Shown: piece after piece, positions 45,540 through 57,749 of the stretch
Layout: the number at the start of each line of letters is the position of its first letter
Position numbering within the stretch: the first letter of the stretch is position 1
The notes under the pieces: model-generated
Seen by the model: the letters and a program-made list of their open reading frames with translations, nothing else
What the model was told of the DNA's origin: nothing
Databases searched by the model: none
Translations under genes and position numbers: made by a program
DNA from: Acinonyx jubatus
Lineage: Eukaryota > Chordata > Mammalia > Carnivora > Felidae
Length of the DNA: 64,000 bases
Reading direction: 5' to 3'
NCBI RefSeq assembly: GCF_027475565.1
Contig: NC_069383.1
Span: 124,184,001 to 124,248,000 of the forward strand

Positions 45540-46185
45540 AGAACCTTGGAGGAGATTAAAATGGAAGAAAACAGGTGGTTTCTCACATTTTAATAATAGC
45601 AGGATAATGAAGACTTTGTCTTCCAATTTAATTAATAAATTGTCCCCTTTGATCCGAAAGCAGTAATAGCTTTTGGTAAATAATCAGCCTGCCAATATTT
45701 ATCAAACATTTCACACGAAATTGCTATCATTTGGATTACAGATGTATGTGGTTCACAAACCCTTCTCCTGGTTTTTTCACAGGAGCGATGTGCAACTACA
45801 TCACCAAAGAAAAAACATGAGGATTTGGAAGAACTAATTTGAATATATTAAAAGATATTTAACAAAAGTGCTAGTTTACATTTTTGCACAGACTTGAGCA
45901 ATGCTGAGAAGGCTGTTTCCTTCCCTTTGGCCTTTCTTTGTAGGTGGGGATTTACAAAAGAAAAACGTTTATATTGATGGTAAGAAAGTTTCAGAATTAA
46001 CCCAGCCTTCCTGTCTTCACCACCTTCAGTTTCCTTGTCAAACAGAAGTCTTTTATTTTTAATCTGTCAAAGTCCTACCAATGGCCATGAGGAGGAGACA
46101 GATACTGGACACCAGTGGGATGGACTTGACAACGTGAGATGCTATTCTATGTCCATCTCTACCTTCATGTTCTTTGCATTTGTGA
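45540..46185. other. Unique sequence, no gene recognised
   Basis: No recognisable repeat or coding signal. Confidence 0.4.
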
Positions 46186-46189
46186 GATA

Positions 46190-47048
46190 GGGACACATTT
46201 TTGCATAATTATAAAGTTATACACTAGGAAAGACACAGAATGGGAGACAATTTGGAGGTTTCTTACAAAACTAAACACACTCTTATATGGTCCAGCAATC
46301 ACACTCCTTAGGATTTACTTTAAGGAGCTGAAAACTTATGTCCACCCACAAACCTGCCCGTGGATGTTTATAGCAGCTTTACTAATAACTACTAAAGCTT
46401 GGAAGGAATGAAAATATCCTTCAGTTAGGTGAATGGATAAATAAACTGTGGTACATCCAGACAACGGAATACTATTCAGCAATAAAATGAAATGAGCTAT
46501 CAAGCCATGAAAAGACATGCAAGAACTTTCAGTACTTATTACCAAGTGAAAGAGAAGCCAGTTTGGAGGCTAAATACTGTATGACTCCAACTATATGACA
46601 TTCTGGAAAAAGCAAAACCATGGAGACAGTTAAAAGATCAACAGTTGCCAGGAGCTGGGGGAGGCAAAGGAGAGGTGAATAGACAGAGCACAGAGTTTTA
46701 GAGCAGTGACAATACTCTGTATAATAGTGTAATAATGGATTATTATAAATTTGTCAAAACCCATAGAATATAAACAACAAGGGTGGACTCTAAGGTAAAC
46801 TATGGACTTTACAGTTTGAATGATTATAATGTCTCAATGCAGGTTCATCTTTGGGGGGAAAACACCCACCATTCCAGTGGGGGATGTTGACAATGGGGAA
46901 GCTATGCATGTGTGAGGATGGGGGGCATATGGGAAATCTCTGTACCTTCCTCTCAATTTTGATGTAAAGCAAAAAAGCTCTTAAAATTAAGTATTTAAAA
47001 AGAAAGGAAGATACAGAAGCAATCTTTCTAAACCAAAAAAAGAAAAAA
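46190..47048 (+). mobile_element. Old LINE-1 (L1M-type) 3' end
   Basis: 'tggtccagcaatcacactcc', 'tggatgtttatagcagcttt', 'gtgaatggataaataaactg', 'tggtacatccagacaacgga', 'atactattcagcaataaaat' are the end of L1 ORF2. 'agatcaacagttgccaggag' and the following sequence are 3' UTR. The A-rich tail is at about 47030-47050. Decayed and non-coding. Confidence 0.85.
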
Positions 47049-47454
47049 AAAGAGTAACTTTATTCCACTAACCCATGTCTCCAGACAACACAGACCTCTG
47101 CTAAGGGTGAAAGTATTCAATTTATAGTGTCCCCACCTTTCTTCCCCTCTTCCCAGGGCCTGCTAACTTAAATGGCCATTAAATCTGTGCCACTATTTAT
47201 TTATAATGTGAGCACCTGTGTCTTGGCTACTAGACCAAGACAACCAGATGATTTCACATACCGTTGAACAGCAAATAGACGACATCATTGTCTCAAGCTA
47301 TAAATTTTACACACATACACACATGCACATAACTCTTCAAGGAACAGTGTGTTTGTCCAGCTAGACAAAATAAGAGAACAAAATCATTAAGAATGATAGA
47401 CAAATTCTTTTCTCAAAACACCCCAACTTTACTATAGAGAAGTAATATAGCATA

Positions 47455-47662
47455 GGAATACTTTGGATACAGATTGTGTGATTTTTTTCTTGGTGGCCCT
47501 GAGGCAAGGTATTCAATGCTTGGATTTTGATTCCTTAGTTTCCTCATCTGTAAAACAGAAATAATAACGGATTCTACATCACAGAGTTGTTATGATAATT
47601 AAATAAGTTAATATAGGCAAAGTGCCTAACACAGTATCTAGTCCATCCATTACAGATGACTA
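47455..47662 (+). repeat. MIR SINE relic, sense
   Basis: 'tccttagtttcctcatctgt', 'aaaacagaaataataacgga', 'cacagagttgttatgataat', 'taaataagttaatataggca' and 'aagtgcctaacacagtatct' are MIR in order. Confidence 0.85.
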
Positions 47663-47753
47663 TGAATACTAGGTAGAAGGAATTTGAATACGTGTAATAG
47701 AATAGAAGCAGCAACAGGCCTTTGTCTTTCACTTTCCTGAGTCCAACAGGAAA

Positions 47754-47935
47754 TCTATATCTATATCTATATCTATATCTATATCTATATCTATGTATAT
47801 ATATACACACACATACATATATATGTATATATGTATATATACATATATACATATATATACATATGTACATATATACATATATATACATATGTACATATAT
47901 ACATATATATGTATACACACACACATATATATATT
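47754..47935. repeat. (CTATAT)n and 26-bp AT/ACAT tandem repeat
   Basis: A (CTATAT)n array of about 6 units (47754-47793) is followed by alternating purine-pyrimidine sequence. Within it a 26-bp unit occurs twice perfectly and a third time in part (47841-47866, 47867-47892, 47893-about 47912). Each unit contains self-complementary ACATATGT and ATATATAT words. Frames across it repeat Y-I/Y-V only. Confidence 0.93.
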
Positions 47936-47939
47936 CTTA

Positions 47940-48910
47940 AAATTCTTCAAATTGCAAGACTCTGCCTTTCTCCATCCTACAACTCAAATAAACTTAGTAT
48001 AAAATATAAAATTTTTGATTCATGTCAATGGCAAATCTTTCATTGAAAGTTCTATATTTTTATTTTTATTTTTTGGCCATAATTTACATTTGGGAAACAG
48101 AAATATCCTTTGGCCCATCAATTGTGAGAAACATTGCTTTTGATCAAGGGATGAGAACTGGTAAAAAGTACCGAGTCATGTCAGAATTTTCAAGAGTTTG
48201 CTTGAGCATACATCAGTTTGAATAGGAGTAGTACTAAACCAAAGGTGATTTGGGGTCCTCCACCAACAGAAGCCAAGGGTGAGGTTTTTATAAAGATACT
48301 GAAGGAGAGGAAAGCAATTATTTGATTGTTGTTGGCAAATAAGATGCCTTGCTTGAATTTACAGTTTTGATTTGTTGTTCTTAAGTTTTATTTTCTGATT
48401 TGAGTGCATGACTGGCTTCCATTTTGTTTAGTTTACATACGCTATCAGGGCGTTAGAGCTACCTCTCTGTAGTGACCTCCTTAAATACTTCAAAAAACTG
48501 TAAAGCTATTACTTCAGCTATTACTATAACCATACATACTCGTTCTGGCAGAGAATCCATAGTGCTTTGCATGTGGTCCTTTTTGATTAAAGCCACATTT
48601 ACCACCTGTGAACACAACACATGTAGAAAAACTACTTACACTTGGCTCTTTCAGAACCAATTCTGAAATTAATACATTTGGAAGGATTCCACCTAAATTT
48701 TTCTTCATCAATATTGCACTTTCTGTCATGGCCTTACATTTAAAAACGAGCTATTCATTTGATTTATTTTTGCTTTAAAAAATAAAGAAAGCAAAAAGCA
48801 TGAGCTAAAGACATAAAGTAATGCATTAGATAGATATATTTATTATTACTTCTCATACATCAGCTTACACTGATGAATGAAGTATACTATTATTATTTGA
48901 TTATAGGTAT
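47940..48910. other. Unique sequence, no gene recognised
   Basis: No recognisable interspersed repeat or coding signal in about 1 kb. Confidence 0.4.
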
Positions 48911-48917
48911 TTCTATT

Positions 48918-49385
48918 GTTATAGCTAATATTCATTGAGCTCCTACTATGGGGCAGACGATGCCAAGTATTTTTTTTTATTTTTTTAATGTTTATTTATT
49001 TTGAGAGAGAGACAGAGTATGAGTGGAGGAGGGGCAGAGAGAGAGGGAGAGACAGAGTCTGAAGCGGGCTCCAGGCTCTGAGCTGTCAGCACAGAGCCTG
49101 ACGTGGGGCTCAGCTCGAACCCCTGAAATGGGAGATCATGACCTGAGCTGAAGTCAGACACTTAACCGACTGAACCACCCATGGGTCCTTGAAGTCAAGT
49201 ATTTTTATATGTACTTCCTCAATCTCCTAGTAAACCTATGAAGTTGGTGTTATAATAATTGCAGTTTTACAGATGAAGAAACTGAAGCACTTGCAGAGGT
49301 AAGTAACTTTACCGACACCTCACTTACTATAGTAGATGGACCAGAATTTAAATGCAGGCAGTCTTGCTCCAGCATCTCCTCTATC
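48918..49385 (-). repeat. MIR SINE relic, split by a SINE
   Basis: Left part 'attcattgagctcctactat' and 'ggggcagacgatgccaagta'; right part, after the SINE, 'ttttacagatgaagaaactg', 'aagcacttgcagaggtaagt', 'aacttta' and 'aatttaaatgcaggcagtct'. Together they form one reverse MIR. Confidence 0.85.
48972..49189 (-). repeat. CAN-type SINE inserted in MIR
   Basis: Reverse orientation: TTTTTTAATGTTTATTTATT, GAGCTGTCAGCACAGAGCCT, GATCATGACCTGAGCTG and GAACCACCCATGGGTCC head. CAAGTATTTTT at about 48964 and about 49195 acts as TSD. Confidence 0.94.
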
Positions 49386-49479
49386 CTCTCCCTTATTTGT
49401 TGAACAAATACATTGTTTTTCCACTAAAAAGAATAGTTTCTGGCATTATCCTTATATTACTTATTTGGTTATTCTACAT

Positions 49480-49625
49480 CTTACTGGTGTGGAAATTGAG
49501 GCACAAAAGGAATGAGTTATTTGTTCAAAGTCACTCAGGTAGCATAAGAGGGGAGCCAGACCTTGAACCCAGGCAGTTTGGCTCTCCTGCCTCAGGTGGG
49601 CACACAAGTATACGTTTTGTTCAAC
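49480..49625 (-). repeat. MIR SINE relic
   Basis: 'gtggaaattgaggcacaaaa', 'ttgttcaaagtcactcaggt' and 'ccttgaacccaggcagtttg' are the reverse MIR core. A second MIR within 500 bp in the same orientation. Confidence 0.8.
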
Positions 49626-49659
49626 AAGAACACTTGGTTTTTGAGTTTTAGCTTTGCAA

Positions 49660-49805
49660 GACGTAAAGAGTTTTGGAGGTGGATGGTGGTGATGGTTGCA
49701 CAAGAGTACAAATGTACTTAGTGCCCCTGGACTATACACATAAAAATGGCTGAGATAGTAAGCTTTGTGTTATGTGTATTTTACCACAATAGAAAATAAA
49801 ATAAA
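49660..49805 (+). repeat. Old LINE-1 (L1M-type) 3' end
   Basis: 'tggatggtggtgatggttgc', 'acaagagtacaaatgtactt' and 'tgtgtattttaccacaatag' with an A-rich end are the common L1M 3' UTR signature. Confidence 0.8.
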
Positions 49806-49809
49806 ATGG

Positions 49810-51490
49810 TTAGTTTTTATGTAAAAACGTATTTTCTACTTGAACTGGCTTTCATTGCTAATAGAGTAGTTGAGTCTGTCAGAAGTATCTTGTTTTCTAA
49901 GGGCTGGCCTTCTAAGTCTAGCTGGTCTGAAATGTCCACCATTAGTGTCCCTTCTTACATTTAAGGCAAGGTCACTTGCACCTTACCCCATTAATAGAGT
50001 GCCATCCATTCATCCATTAACATCCATTAACACATCCTCAGGGAATAGCTGTCTCTGGCTTTAGAAAAGAGGGTCAGAAGAAAATGGGTCATAGTACTCA
50101 TGAATTTCAACAAGTGTTTGGTGGAAGAAATAAGAAAGATTGCAAACAAGGCTCATTCCTCCGTAGGTCCTGAGGGAGCAATGAAATGGGAAGAGGGGAA
50201 CATTGCTAGGTTAACTTACGAGAATCAGGACCTGAGATGTCTCAGCACAAAGTGACCATAATTTAAGTCCAACAGGTACAAAACACTCAATCTTCCTCAC
50301 CTCAAATCGTTCCCACTTCTGCAGATTACCGAAACCTTAGTGCTTTATGGAGCACTTTCTCAGTTAGTGTTTTATCTCTTAGGCACCAATAAATATCAAG
50401 AATACAAATACTAAATTAAGCCTTTGATGTGGCTAAATTTTTGCATGAGTTTAGAAGATTTGGGGGAGACAGAGGAAGAGGACACAAAACACTTTTAGTC
50501 TTTAGTTTTAAAATGACAAGGCTTTAAAGAGGAACAATAACAAGGTAGTGTATAGGAAACATGCATAGATAGACTATTTTTTCGTGGTTGGGGAGAAATA
50601 TTGACGTTTCCCAAATGTTACTTTGCCATTTCTTTAGTGACACACTGGCCTATTAGGGGATCCACAAGCAACTCAGGTGGCTATGAAGGGGACAGCGGAG
50701 ACCCAGAGGTGACTGAATGCTCTCAGTGACTTGGGCAATTCTTTAAACTTGCCAGAGTGCATTGAAAGGGAGGAAAACCTTGCCAGCATTTTAATGCTAT
50801 GAACACATTTTCAATACACTCATCTTAAGTCATTATTTCACCTTGTTTGTGAAAGAACAGAGATCTTTCTCAGAGAACTGAGCTGGGTTTAAATTGGAAG
50901 GAAAACATTAGTTAGGTCTAGGGATTTGAGCTTTGGTCTTCTAATGACATGTTTGGTTAGTGTCTCCAAACCCAATAAAATGCAATCATAAATCAAAAAC
51001 CCAAGTGTGTAAAGAGTAGTTATAATTGATATATAATAAACACTTTTTGAGGTGGTAAGAACTTGAAACTGATCATATTAGAATCTAATTTCCTCCTAAA
51101 AGAACCCAACTTTCCAGGAAAATTAAGTGAAAGATAGTACCTCTCCACTCTGGATTTTATTATTCTTCCTTTTTGTTCAGCTTAGGCACTGATAAGAGAA
51201 AAAAAATCTATGTAAATATAAACATATAAGATAATAAATCTTCTACACCTACTAAATTCTGACAGTGATTAAATATTGAAATAGATTCACTTCACTAGAA
51301 ACACATACACACATACACACACCCCAAGATATAAGCAAAAATAAAAAGTGCTTACTGAGAATATTTCTGAATAGTTTCAAAGCTCTAATAAGTAAAATTC
51401 CATAATATAATACATTGCATGACCCACTGTATACCCGATATGAAGTAATGTTATAGCTTGTTTTAATGTGATATTTTGCTACCGTGTATT
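49810..51490. other. Unique sequence, no gene recognised
   Basis: About 1.7 kb without a recognisable repeat except a short AC-rich patch at about 51300-51322. No open frame of interest. Confidence 0.4.
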
Positions 51491-51503
51491 AAAAACAAAT
51501 CAT

Positions 51504-51690
51504 GGGGCGCCTGGGTGCTTAGTCAGTAAGCGTCTGACTCTTGATTTTGGCTCAGGTCATGATCCCAGGGTCATAGGATCAAACCCCACCTCAGGCTCCA
51601 TGCTGTGCATGGAGCCTGCTTAAGATTCCCTCTCCCTCTCTTGTAAGCACTCTTCCTCTCTTCCTCCCCCCACTCTCAAAAAAAAAAATC
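51504..51690 (+). repeat. CAN-type SINE, older subfamily
   Basis: Head GGGGCGCCTGGGTGCTTAGT, TTGGCTCAGGTCATGATCCC. The middle GCTGTGCATGGAGCCTGC is the non-feliform type, like the copy at 21130. A CT-rich stretch and A-rich tail follow. Confidence 0.92.
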
Positions 51691-51910
51691 AGATTGCTGT
51701 AAATTATGACTGTATCTGTTTCCTTTTAGTTATTGTTATTTATTCTTCACGTATGACTACAGACCAATGTTGAGAAGACTTTTGGTAGAAGACTACAAAC
51801 CAATGAAGATTGTTTCTTAATATTTGTGAGATATTAATGTGAACTAAGGAAACTGGCATGTCTCTAAATAAGCTTAGCCTCTACCCTAGTGCCGTTCAAC
51901 CTATTACCAT

Positions 51911-52120
51911 GTTTTTAAAGTTTGTTTATTAGGAGAGAGGGAGAGAGAGCACACACACGAGCAGGGGAGGGGCAGAAAGAGAGGGAGAGAGATAACCCCA
52001 AGCAGGATCCATGCTGTGAGTGCAGAGCCCAATGTGGGGCTTGAGCGCATGAACACTGAGATCGTGACCTGAGCCAAAATGAAGAATCAAACACTGAACC
52101 AACTGAGCCACCAGGCACCC
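51911..52120 (-). repeat. CAN-type SINE (feliform)
   Basis: Reverse orientation: TTTTTAAAGTTTGTTTATTA, GAGAGGGAGAGAGATAACCC, GATCGTGACCTGAGCC and GAGCCACCAGGCACCCC head. The TSD CAACCTATTACCAT / CAACCTATTATCAT lies at 51897-51910 and 52121-52134, one mismatch. Confidence 0.96.
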
Positions 52121-52139
52121 CAACCTATTATCATTATTA

Positions 52140-52448
52140 CAATGTGCCTTGATCCCTACCATCTGAATGACTTTTGTTACTGACCTGGCAAAATAAGAGC
52201 AATCTGAATAAGCTGAACACTCAATAATGTCACATGCTCAAGAACACATTTGATTGTATTCAGGAACAAATACAATGGAAAAATACAAGATTAAAGAAGC
52301 TTTATCTATGACAAGTTTTGTATGTGAATACCATCTGACATTGTGTTGTACATTGCAAATATATAACAACAGAGATAAATTGAAATTTCAAAAGATGTCT
52401 TAGCTCTTTCTCTTTGGTTTTCCCTTTTTCTTCCTCTTTTTTTTCTTT
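52140..52448. other. Unique sequence, no gene recognised
   Basis: Nothing recognised before the (TTTC)n tract that starts just to the right. Confidence 0.4.
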
Positions 52449-52451
52449 CCC

Positions 52452-52453
52452 TC

Positions 52454-52509
<56 letters not shown>

Positions 52510-52522
52510 TTTCTTTCTTTCT
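52452..52522. repeat. (TTTC)n microsatellite
   Basis: About 16 TTTC units with one slip near 52507. The K/E/R-rich minus-strand frames at 52306-52720 come from it. Confidence 0.97.
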
Positions 52523-53089
52523 CTTCCAGAACAATTCAATCTTAAAGGGTTTGGTAGAATAGAACAAAGTAAATGTGTGTACCAAAACTGGGAAGGGACC
52601 ACAGTGACCCAGAGAAGGATGTAAGAAAAGTAGGATATCAACTAAGAGGGTTACCCTGTGGAGGTGGGCAAGGAAGGCATCAATGTAGTAGGATAGGCTG
52701 CTAGGGTAATTGGGACCCAATTGATGTTTTGAGGGTGTTCACATAAAGGATGCCAAGCATGGGGTGTTTCAGTCCAAGTGGATTAAGGAGAACATTCATT
52801 TGGGGGACAGGATGCTGGCTGAGACAGAATATTGTTATATACAGGAGGATTGATTAAACAAGTAAATTTAAAACAACAGGAGCTAGATTTCTCACTATCA
52901 GAGAGGGGGAGATACAAATAAAGGGGGGAAAAGAGAACTAGACTGAACTCTTTGGTGTTAGATTAAAATTGACGGTATGAACTTACGGTTTCTGATGTAT
53001 ATATGATGGCTATGGAAATAAATATAAATACACTTGTGAATATACTGTGTGTATACATATGTATACTGCCTAGTTCTGTTCATTAGAGG

Positions 53090-54130
53090 TCCTGGAAACA
53101 GTGACTCCCCACCAACAGCAATGAGCACTCTTAGTGCCCAGATGTTGGTTTCTAAATATCATTCTAGGGCTCCTTGGAAAAATGCCTGATTCCATGGCTG
53201 AAGGAGGAAAATAAAGTACGACATGACCATGGAATGTCTTGTTTGACAGAAAATATGAAAGCACTGGAAAAAAATGTCTAGAGACTACAGAAGCCAGCTA
53301 GAAAGAATTCTCACTGGCCAAATGAGACAATAGAGCATCAAAATAAACAAACATAACAACTAATTGTAAGCTGCTGAATAAAATAGGAAACCATGAGTCC
53401 CTTATACAGATATGAACAAATGAATTAATTAATTGAAAGTTGTATGAGGAACAGACTATTTATACAATTTCTAAGTATCTCCCGATAAAAAATAATTATT
53501 AATTGCAAAAAGAAAAAGTGTAACTTCACATTACAGGAATCTAGCAGACATCATGTTGAGTGGTTAAAAGGAACAAATACAATGTGACAAATAGAAATCA
53601 TGTGCTACATATAGATGCAGTGAAAGGAACACAGCTTTGCTCTGGTGATATTCCTGCTAAAGATGCATCACCTAAATTTAATCATGAGGAAACATTATGC
53701 AAACTCAAACTGAGAGACAGTTTATAAAATATCTGCCTGGGATCTTCAAAAGTGTCAAGGTCATGAATTGAAGGAAAGATAGACAGACTGCCTGGAACTC
53801 AAGAGCATCTAAATCACACTCAAATGTGGCTTGTAATTCTGAACTGGATCCATGGCTATAAAAGACATTAATGAGACAGTTGGTAAAATTTGAATGGGAT
53901 CTGAGGATGAGATGGCAGCAATGTATCAATTCCAATTTCCTGCTTTTGATGGGTGTATTGTGGTGATGTAAGGGGATGTCTTTGTCTCTACGTTACTAGG
54001 TGATAGTACAGTACAGCCTCTGCAATTCACTCTCCAATGATTCAGGACAAAGTTCTCTGTTACTGGGTTCACAATTTTTCTGTAAGTCTGCGTTTGTTTC
54101 AAATTTTTAAAAATGATGAAATCTTTTGTA
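53090..54130 (+). repeat. Old LINE-1 (L1M/HAL1-like) 3' UTR
   Basis: Ordered blocks 'ctagggctccttggaaaaat', 'accatggaatgtcttgtttg', 'acagaagccagctagaaaga', 'cttcaaaagtgtcaaggtca', 'tgtattgtggtgatgtaagg', 'ttctgtaagtctgcgtttgt' and 'ttcaaatttttaaaaa' match the long L1M/HAL1-type 3' UTR. It may start as far left as about 52700. Confidence 0.75.
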
Positions 54131-54139
54131 GGAGAGTCT

Positions 54140-54588
54140 TTCACAATAAAATCTGTTATTCTCCTAATTTTAAGATAGTTGCAATAATTCTGATTGCTTG
54201 TACAATCTCTGAATTTTAATGGATGTCATAGATTTTTACCACCCCAGAGAATTTCTATAAAAATTCAATTATTTTCTAGCTCATTTTATATCTCACTGAG
54301 ATGTATTTACACATTGTGCCTTGGGACCTAAGGATAATATGGAAAATCAATTGTTTAACAAAATGGAATGTGGCCCTATGACAGCATATATTGTTCCCAT
54401 ATTTTGTTTCAAACGTGCTTATTTAATTCCATTTTAGAGTGAAATCAGATAAAATTACAAGTCTATTTAAGTATTCTCCAGAAGTTAACTGAGCCCCCAA
54501 AGTGATTAGCCACAAAGAAATTTTAATTAGTTTGATGAAATCTGCCTTTTAAGCAGTTGGAAATTTAGAGATCCAAGAAAATGATCTG
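54140..54588. other. Unique AT-rich sequence, no gene recognised
   Basis: No recognisable repeat or coding signal. Confidence 0.4.
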
Positions 54589-54590
54589 GG

Positions 54591-54616
54591 GTGTGTGCGT
54601 GTGTGTGTGTGTGTGT

Positions 54617-54657
<41 letters not shown>
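54591..54657. repeat. (GT)n microsatellite, interrupted
   Basis: Two GT runs separated by a TTATGTG interruption near 54616-54620; the second run has about 18 units. Confidence 0.96.
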
Positions 54658-54659
54658 CC

Positions 54660-55850
54660 CTTCTTTAAAAAAAGAAAAGAAGCAAAACCCAGGGAATTAA
54701 AATGCTTTGTCTGAGAGAAGCAGAGAGGCAACTCCATGCCAGCGCAGCACAATTTGTATGAAACCCTGTTCCTCCACAGTTATCTCTGTCTTAATGCATG
54801 TGTCGGTTTCCAGATTACAAAGAGGCTAAGGTAGGCGTGAGGCTGTAATGTGAATAATGGTATTAAAACAAACAATATGGATTATTGACACTGTATTTTA
54901 CATAACGGCAGATAAAACAATGAGCCTTGCAGAGCAAATCTGTGCTGAAAAGGCACAACCTTATCACATTACCATGGATCGGTGTGACTTTCCTGTTCAA
55001 AGCAGGGTTCGGACCAGGGTTAGGAGCCAAGTTTTTTTTTTTCCTGGGTATATGCAAAGACTTCATTTCAGACACCTTGGGCTGGAGCAGCATGTAAATT
55101 GTCAGGAAAAAATATTGATACCCTGAAGCTACCAATAGAGCCAGTTGCACAGCCAAATGTGCCGATTTGGCAAAGCAGCTGTTTTCCCTGCTCAAGAAAT
55201 TTTCATGTTGTGTTCCTGCTTAAGCAAGTCAAACAAGCATTACATCAGTGCCTTTTATATTATAACAAAACCTGAGGCTTTTGTGCAGATTGAAACAAAG
55301 CCTACTCAATATTTTCTCTTTTGGTGCTGATTATATCTTCCCTTGTTTTCTATTCACAAGGTCCAGATATTGAGAATGACTAGCAGACACACAGTTATCC
55401 CACATGTCTGTGCTTTTAACGACCAATTAAAACAGAGAGAGAGAGGTCAGGATTCAGGCAGACAGAAGACAGAGCAGGTTCTAAGAATATAATGCTGGTT
55501 GTTTGTTCCTTTGTCTCTACAGGGATAGAACCAGGAGGGGAGCAATGTCTATTGAGCTCACTATCGTTATATTATCAGCACATGGAAAAGTGCCTGGCAG
55601 ATTTCTGAATTTAAAATTGCCAATGTCTAGGATAGAAAAAAGTAAATTGTATCAGTTGTCACTGTGGGTTTAGATCATTACTTTTAACTAGGAAGAAGGT
55701 TAATTCTGGGAGGATGAAATGTCACAAGATGAAAAAGGAAAACTCCTCTCTTTCCTACTTTCTCTGAAAAAATGGCTTTCTAGTTGAGTCCCCTAGCCAG
55801 GTTGGAAAACGGTCCAGACCAAATGTTTCCTAGAGCATCCCTCATTCTTA
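54660..55850. other. Unique sequence; possible conserved noncoding block
   Basis: 54690-55340 has balanced composition with no repeat signature and several AT/GC-mixed words. An 89-codon plus frame and a 110-codon minus frame overlap here, but neither shows a domain. Constraint cannot be assessed from one sequence. Confidence 0.35.
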
Positions 55851-55995
55851 ATTTATTCATTCATTTAATACATATTTATTATGTATCTACTATATGTCAA
55901 ACACTCTAATATGTGCTGAAGATTTAAATGTGCAGATGTGATCTTTGACCCAGGTGATGCTAATATTCATGGGGAATGAACATAAAATAATAAAT
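55850..55995 (-). repeat. L2 LINE 3' end relic
   Basis: 'ttcattcatttaatacatat', 'ttattatgtatctactatat' and 'gtcaaacactctaatatgtg' are the reverse complement of the L2 3' end. Confidence 0.65.
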
Positions 55996-56364
55996 GAGGG
56001 GTGTAATAAAACCAAAAGACAGACAGACAGGAAGTCTGAATCGTAACTCTCAAGACAAAAGCCTTCAGGTGGGTTCACTGCAGGCATGCTAAATTCTTTC
56101 CTTTTAAAAAATTAACTCAGAACGGATGGGAAAGTTAAAAGATCTCCACTGTTTTCCAGAGATGAGTACTTTCTAGAATAAAGCTTTTACTGACAACGTC
56201 GCTTTAGAAAAAGACTAAATAAATAAATAAATTTTTAAGAAGTGATGAGATAGCTTCTGTTTTTATTTTGATCTTTTGGTCTGAGCAGACGGTGGTCTGT
56301 TGGCTTTGGTTTCTACCTGCATGAAATCTCACTGTCAAACTCTTGTCACTTCCCAAACTACTTT

Positions 56365-56705
56365 TTATTAGATACTGTGCTGTTATACATACATTATCTC
56401 ATTAATTTTAGTTTAATTTTAATTAATTAATTAATTTTTAATGACGTAAGCCCCATGCCCAAAGTGGGGCTTGAACTCACAACGCTGAGACCAAGAGTTG
56501 CCAGCTCTACCAACTGAGACAGCCAAGTGCCCCTATCTCATTAATTTTTAAAAATATACTGTAAGTTAGACATTTCTATTCTTAATATACAGAAGATGGA
56601 ATTAGGGCTCAGAATGCTTAAAAAGCCAACATTTCACATCTAGTAAGAGTCAGAGGCAGTATCACTCAATGACCTATGACCTTCCAAACTGAACTAATGC
56701 TCTTT
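56365..56705 (-). repeat. MIR SINE relic, split by an old SINE
   Basis: 'tagatactgtgctgttatac' and 'acattatctcattaatttt' on the left, 'gttagacatttctattctta' and 'tcacatctagtaagagtcag' on the right, form one reverse MIR. Confidence 0.65.
56411..56533 (-). repeat. Old CAN-related short SINE inserted in MIR
   Basis: AGTGGGGCTTGAACTCACAA, 'gctgagaccaagagttgcca', 'gctctaccaactgagacagc' and 'caagtgcccc' give a tRNA-derived head with a TTAATTAATTAATT tail and no CT-rich body. A near-perfect TSD TATCTCATTAATTTT lies at 56395-56409 and 56534-56548. Confidence 0.88.
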
Positions 56706-57154
56706 AATAAGGTGACCAAGTCCATGCTTATTCTGCTTTGGTATCAATAATTGTTGCATACTTACACTTTCTCCAACTTGGGCAATTTAGTTTTTGTGTC
56801 ACTATTTCTATGGGCAATTACCATTACGGGATTTAAGCCAGAAATTCTGTTTTTGTAGATATACATATCACTGAAAAATATGTTGAAATGCAATATTCTG
56901 AGCTCCAGTTTAATCTACTAAACAAGAATTTCAGGGAGTAAAATTCATGAAGCAACACATTTACCAATAATCGGGTCATTCTAATGCAAGTGATCTGTGA
57001 ACCACATGTTGAGCCACATTACTCAATTATTTTAAGATGGTTTTTGGAGTGACTCCCACGGTGGCATAGGATTGTTACATTATCTGAATGCTCTCAGTAG
57101 CTCAAGGATAGAGACTCTACAATCAACTTTAAAATCAGGCTTTATAGGACTTTT

Positions 57155-57745
57155 AATTTATGATTTCAACATATATTTACTGAGCACCTAATAGGAACCA
57201 GATGCTGGCAATAGAGATCAAACAGAGAGCAAAAGAAATAAAGTTATCTGCTTACACAAAGCTTGCATTTTAATCATGAAAAACAGAAACTAATAGATAC
57301 AAATAAAGTAAGAAAGCATCAAGTGACTCCAACTGCAAAGAAGGAAATGAAACTTTGTGAAGAGGGCTCGGTGGTGGTGGGGGGGTGGTGGGGTGGGAGG
57401 TGGCTATGTTTGAATGGGTGGTCAGGGAAGCCTTCTCAGGGGAAATGGGCATTCAAGTTGCAATCTTTGAGGTAAGAAGGCATTGGGTAAGAACCAGGCA
57501 CAGGGAGAGAGTAGGGAATACCTAGTGTGTAGGGGACTTGGTAGGAAACCAGCTTGGCACCAATGGGGAACCAAGAGAAGATAATGTGGCAGGTACAATC
57601 AGGGGAGATAGCAAGTACACTGGGAAAAGTACAAGAGGGAGGCTAGAGAGAAATCATGCAGGATTTAATGGGAGATCTGGATTTATTCTAAGTAGAAGGG
57701 AGGACACTGGAGGACTTTAAGCAAGGTAACAAGATGGCTTGCTAT
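57155..57745 (-). repeat. L2 LINE relic
   Basis: 'atatttactgagcacctaat' at the left, then 'gggtggtcagggaagccttc', 'tctggatttattctaagtag' and 'ggaggactttaagcaaggta' are reverse L2 landmarks in order. A G-rich patch ((GGT)n-like) is embedded at about 57371-57400. Confidence 0.7.
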
Positions 57746-57749
57746 GTAA

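Noticed and set aside
47754..47935. Regularly spaced short repeats resembling a CRISPR array
   Set aside because: No unique spacers; it is a low-complexity tandem repeat in mammalian DNA.
52306..52720. Basic K/E-rich minus-strand frames resembling a nuclear signal
   Set aside because: Encoded by the (TTTC)n microsatellite read in reverse.
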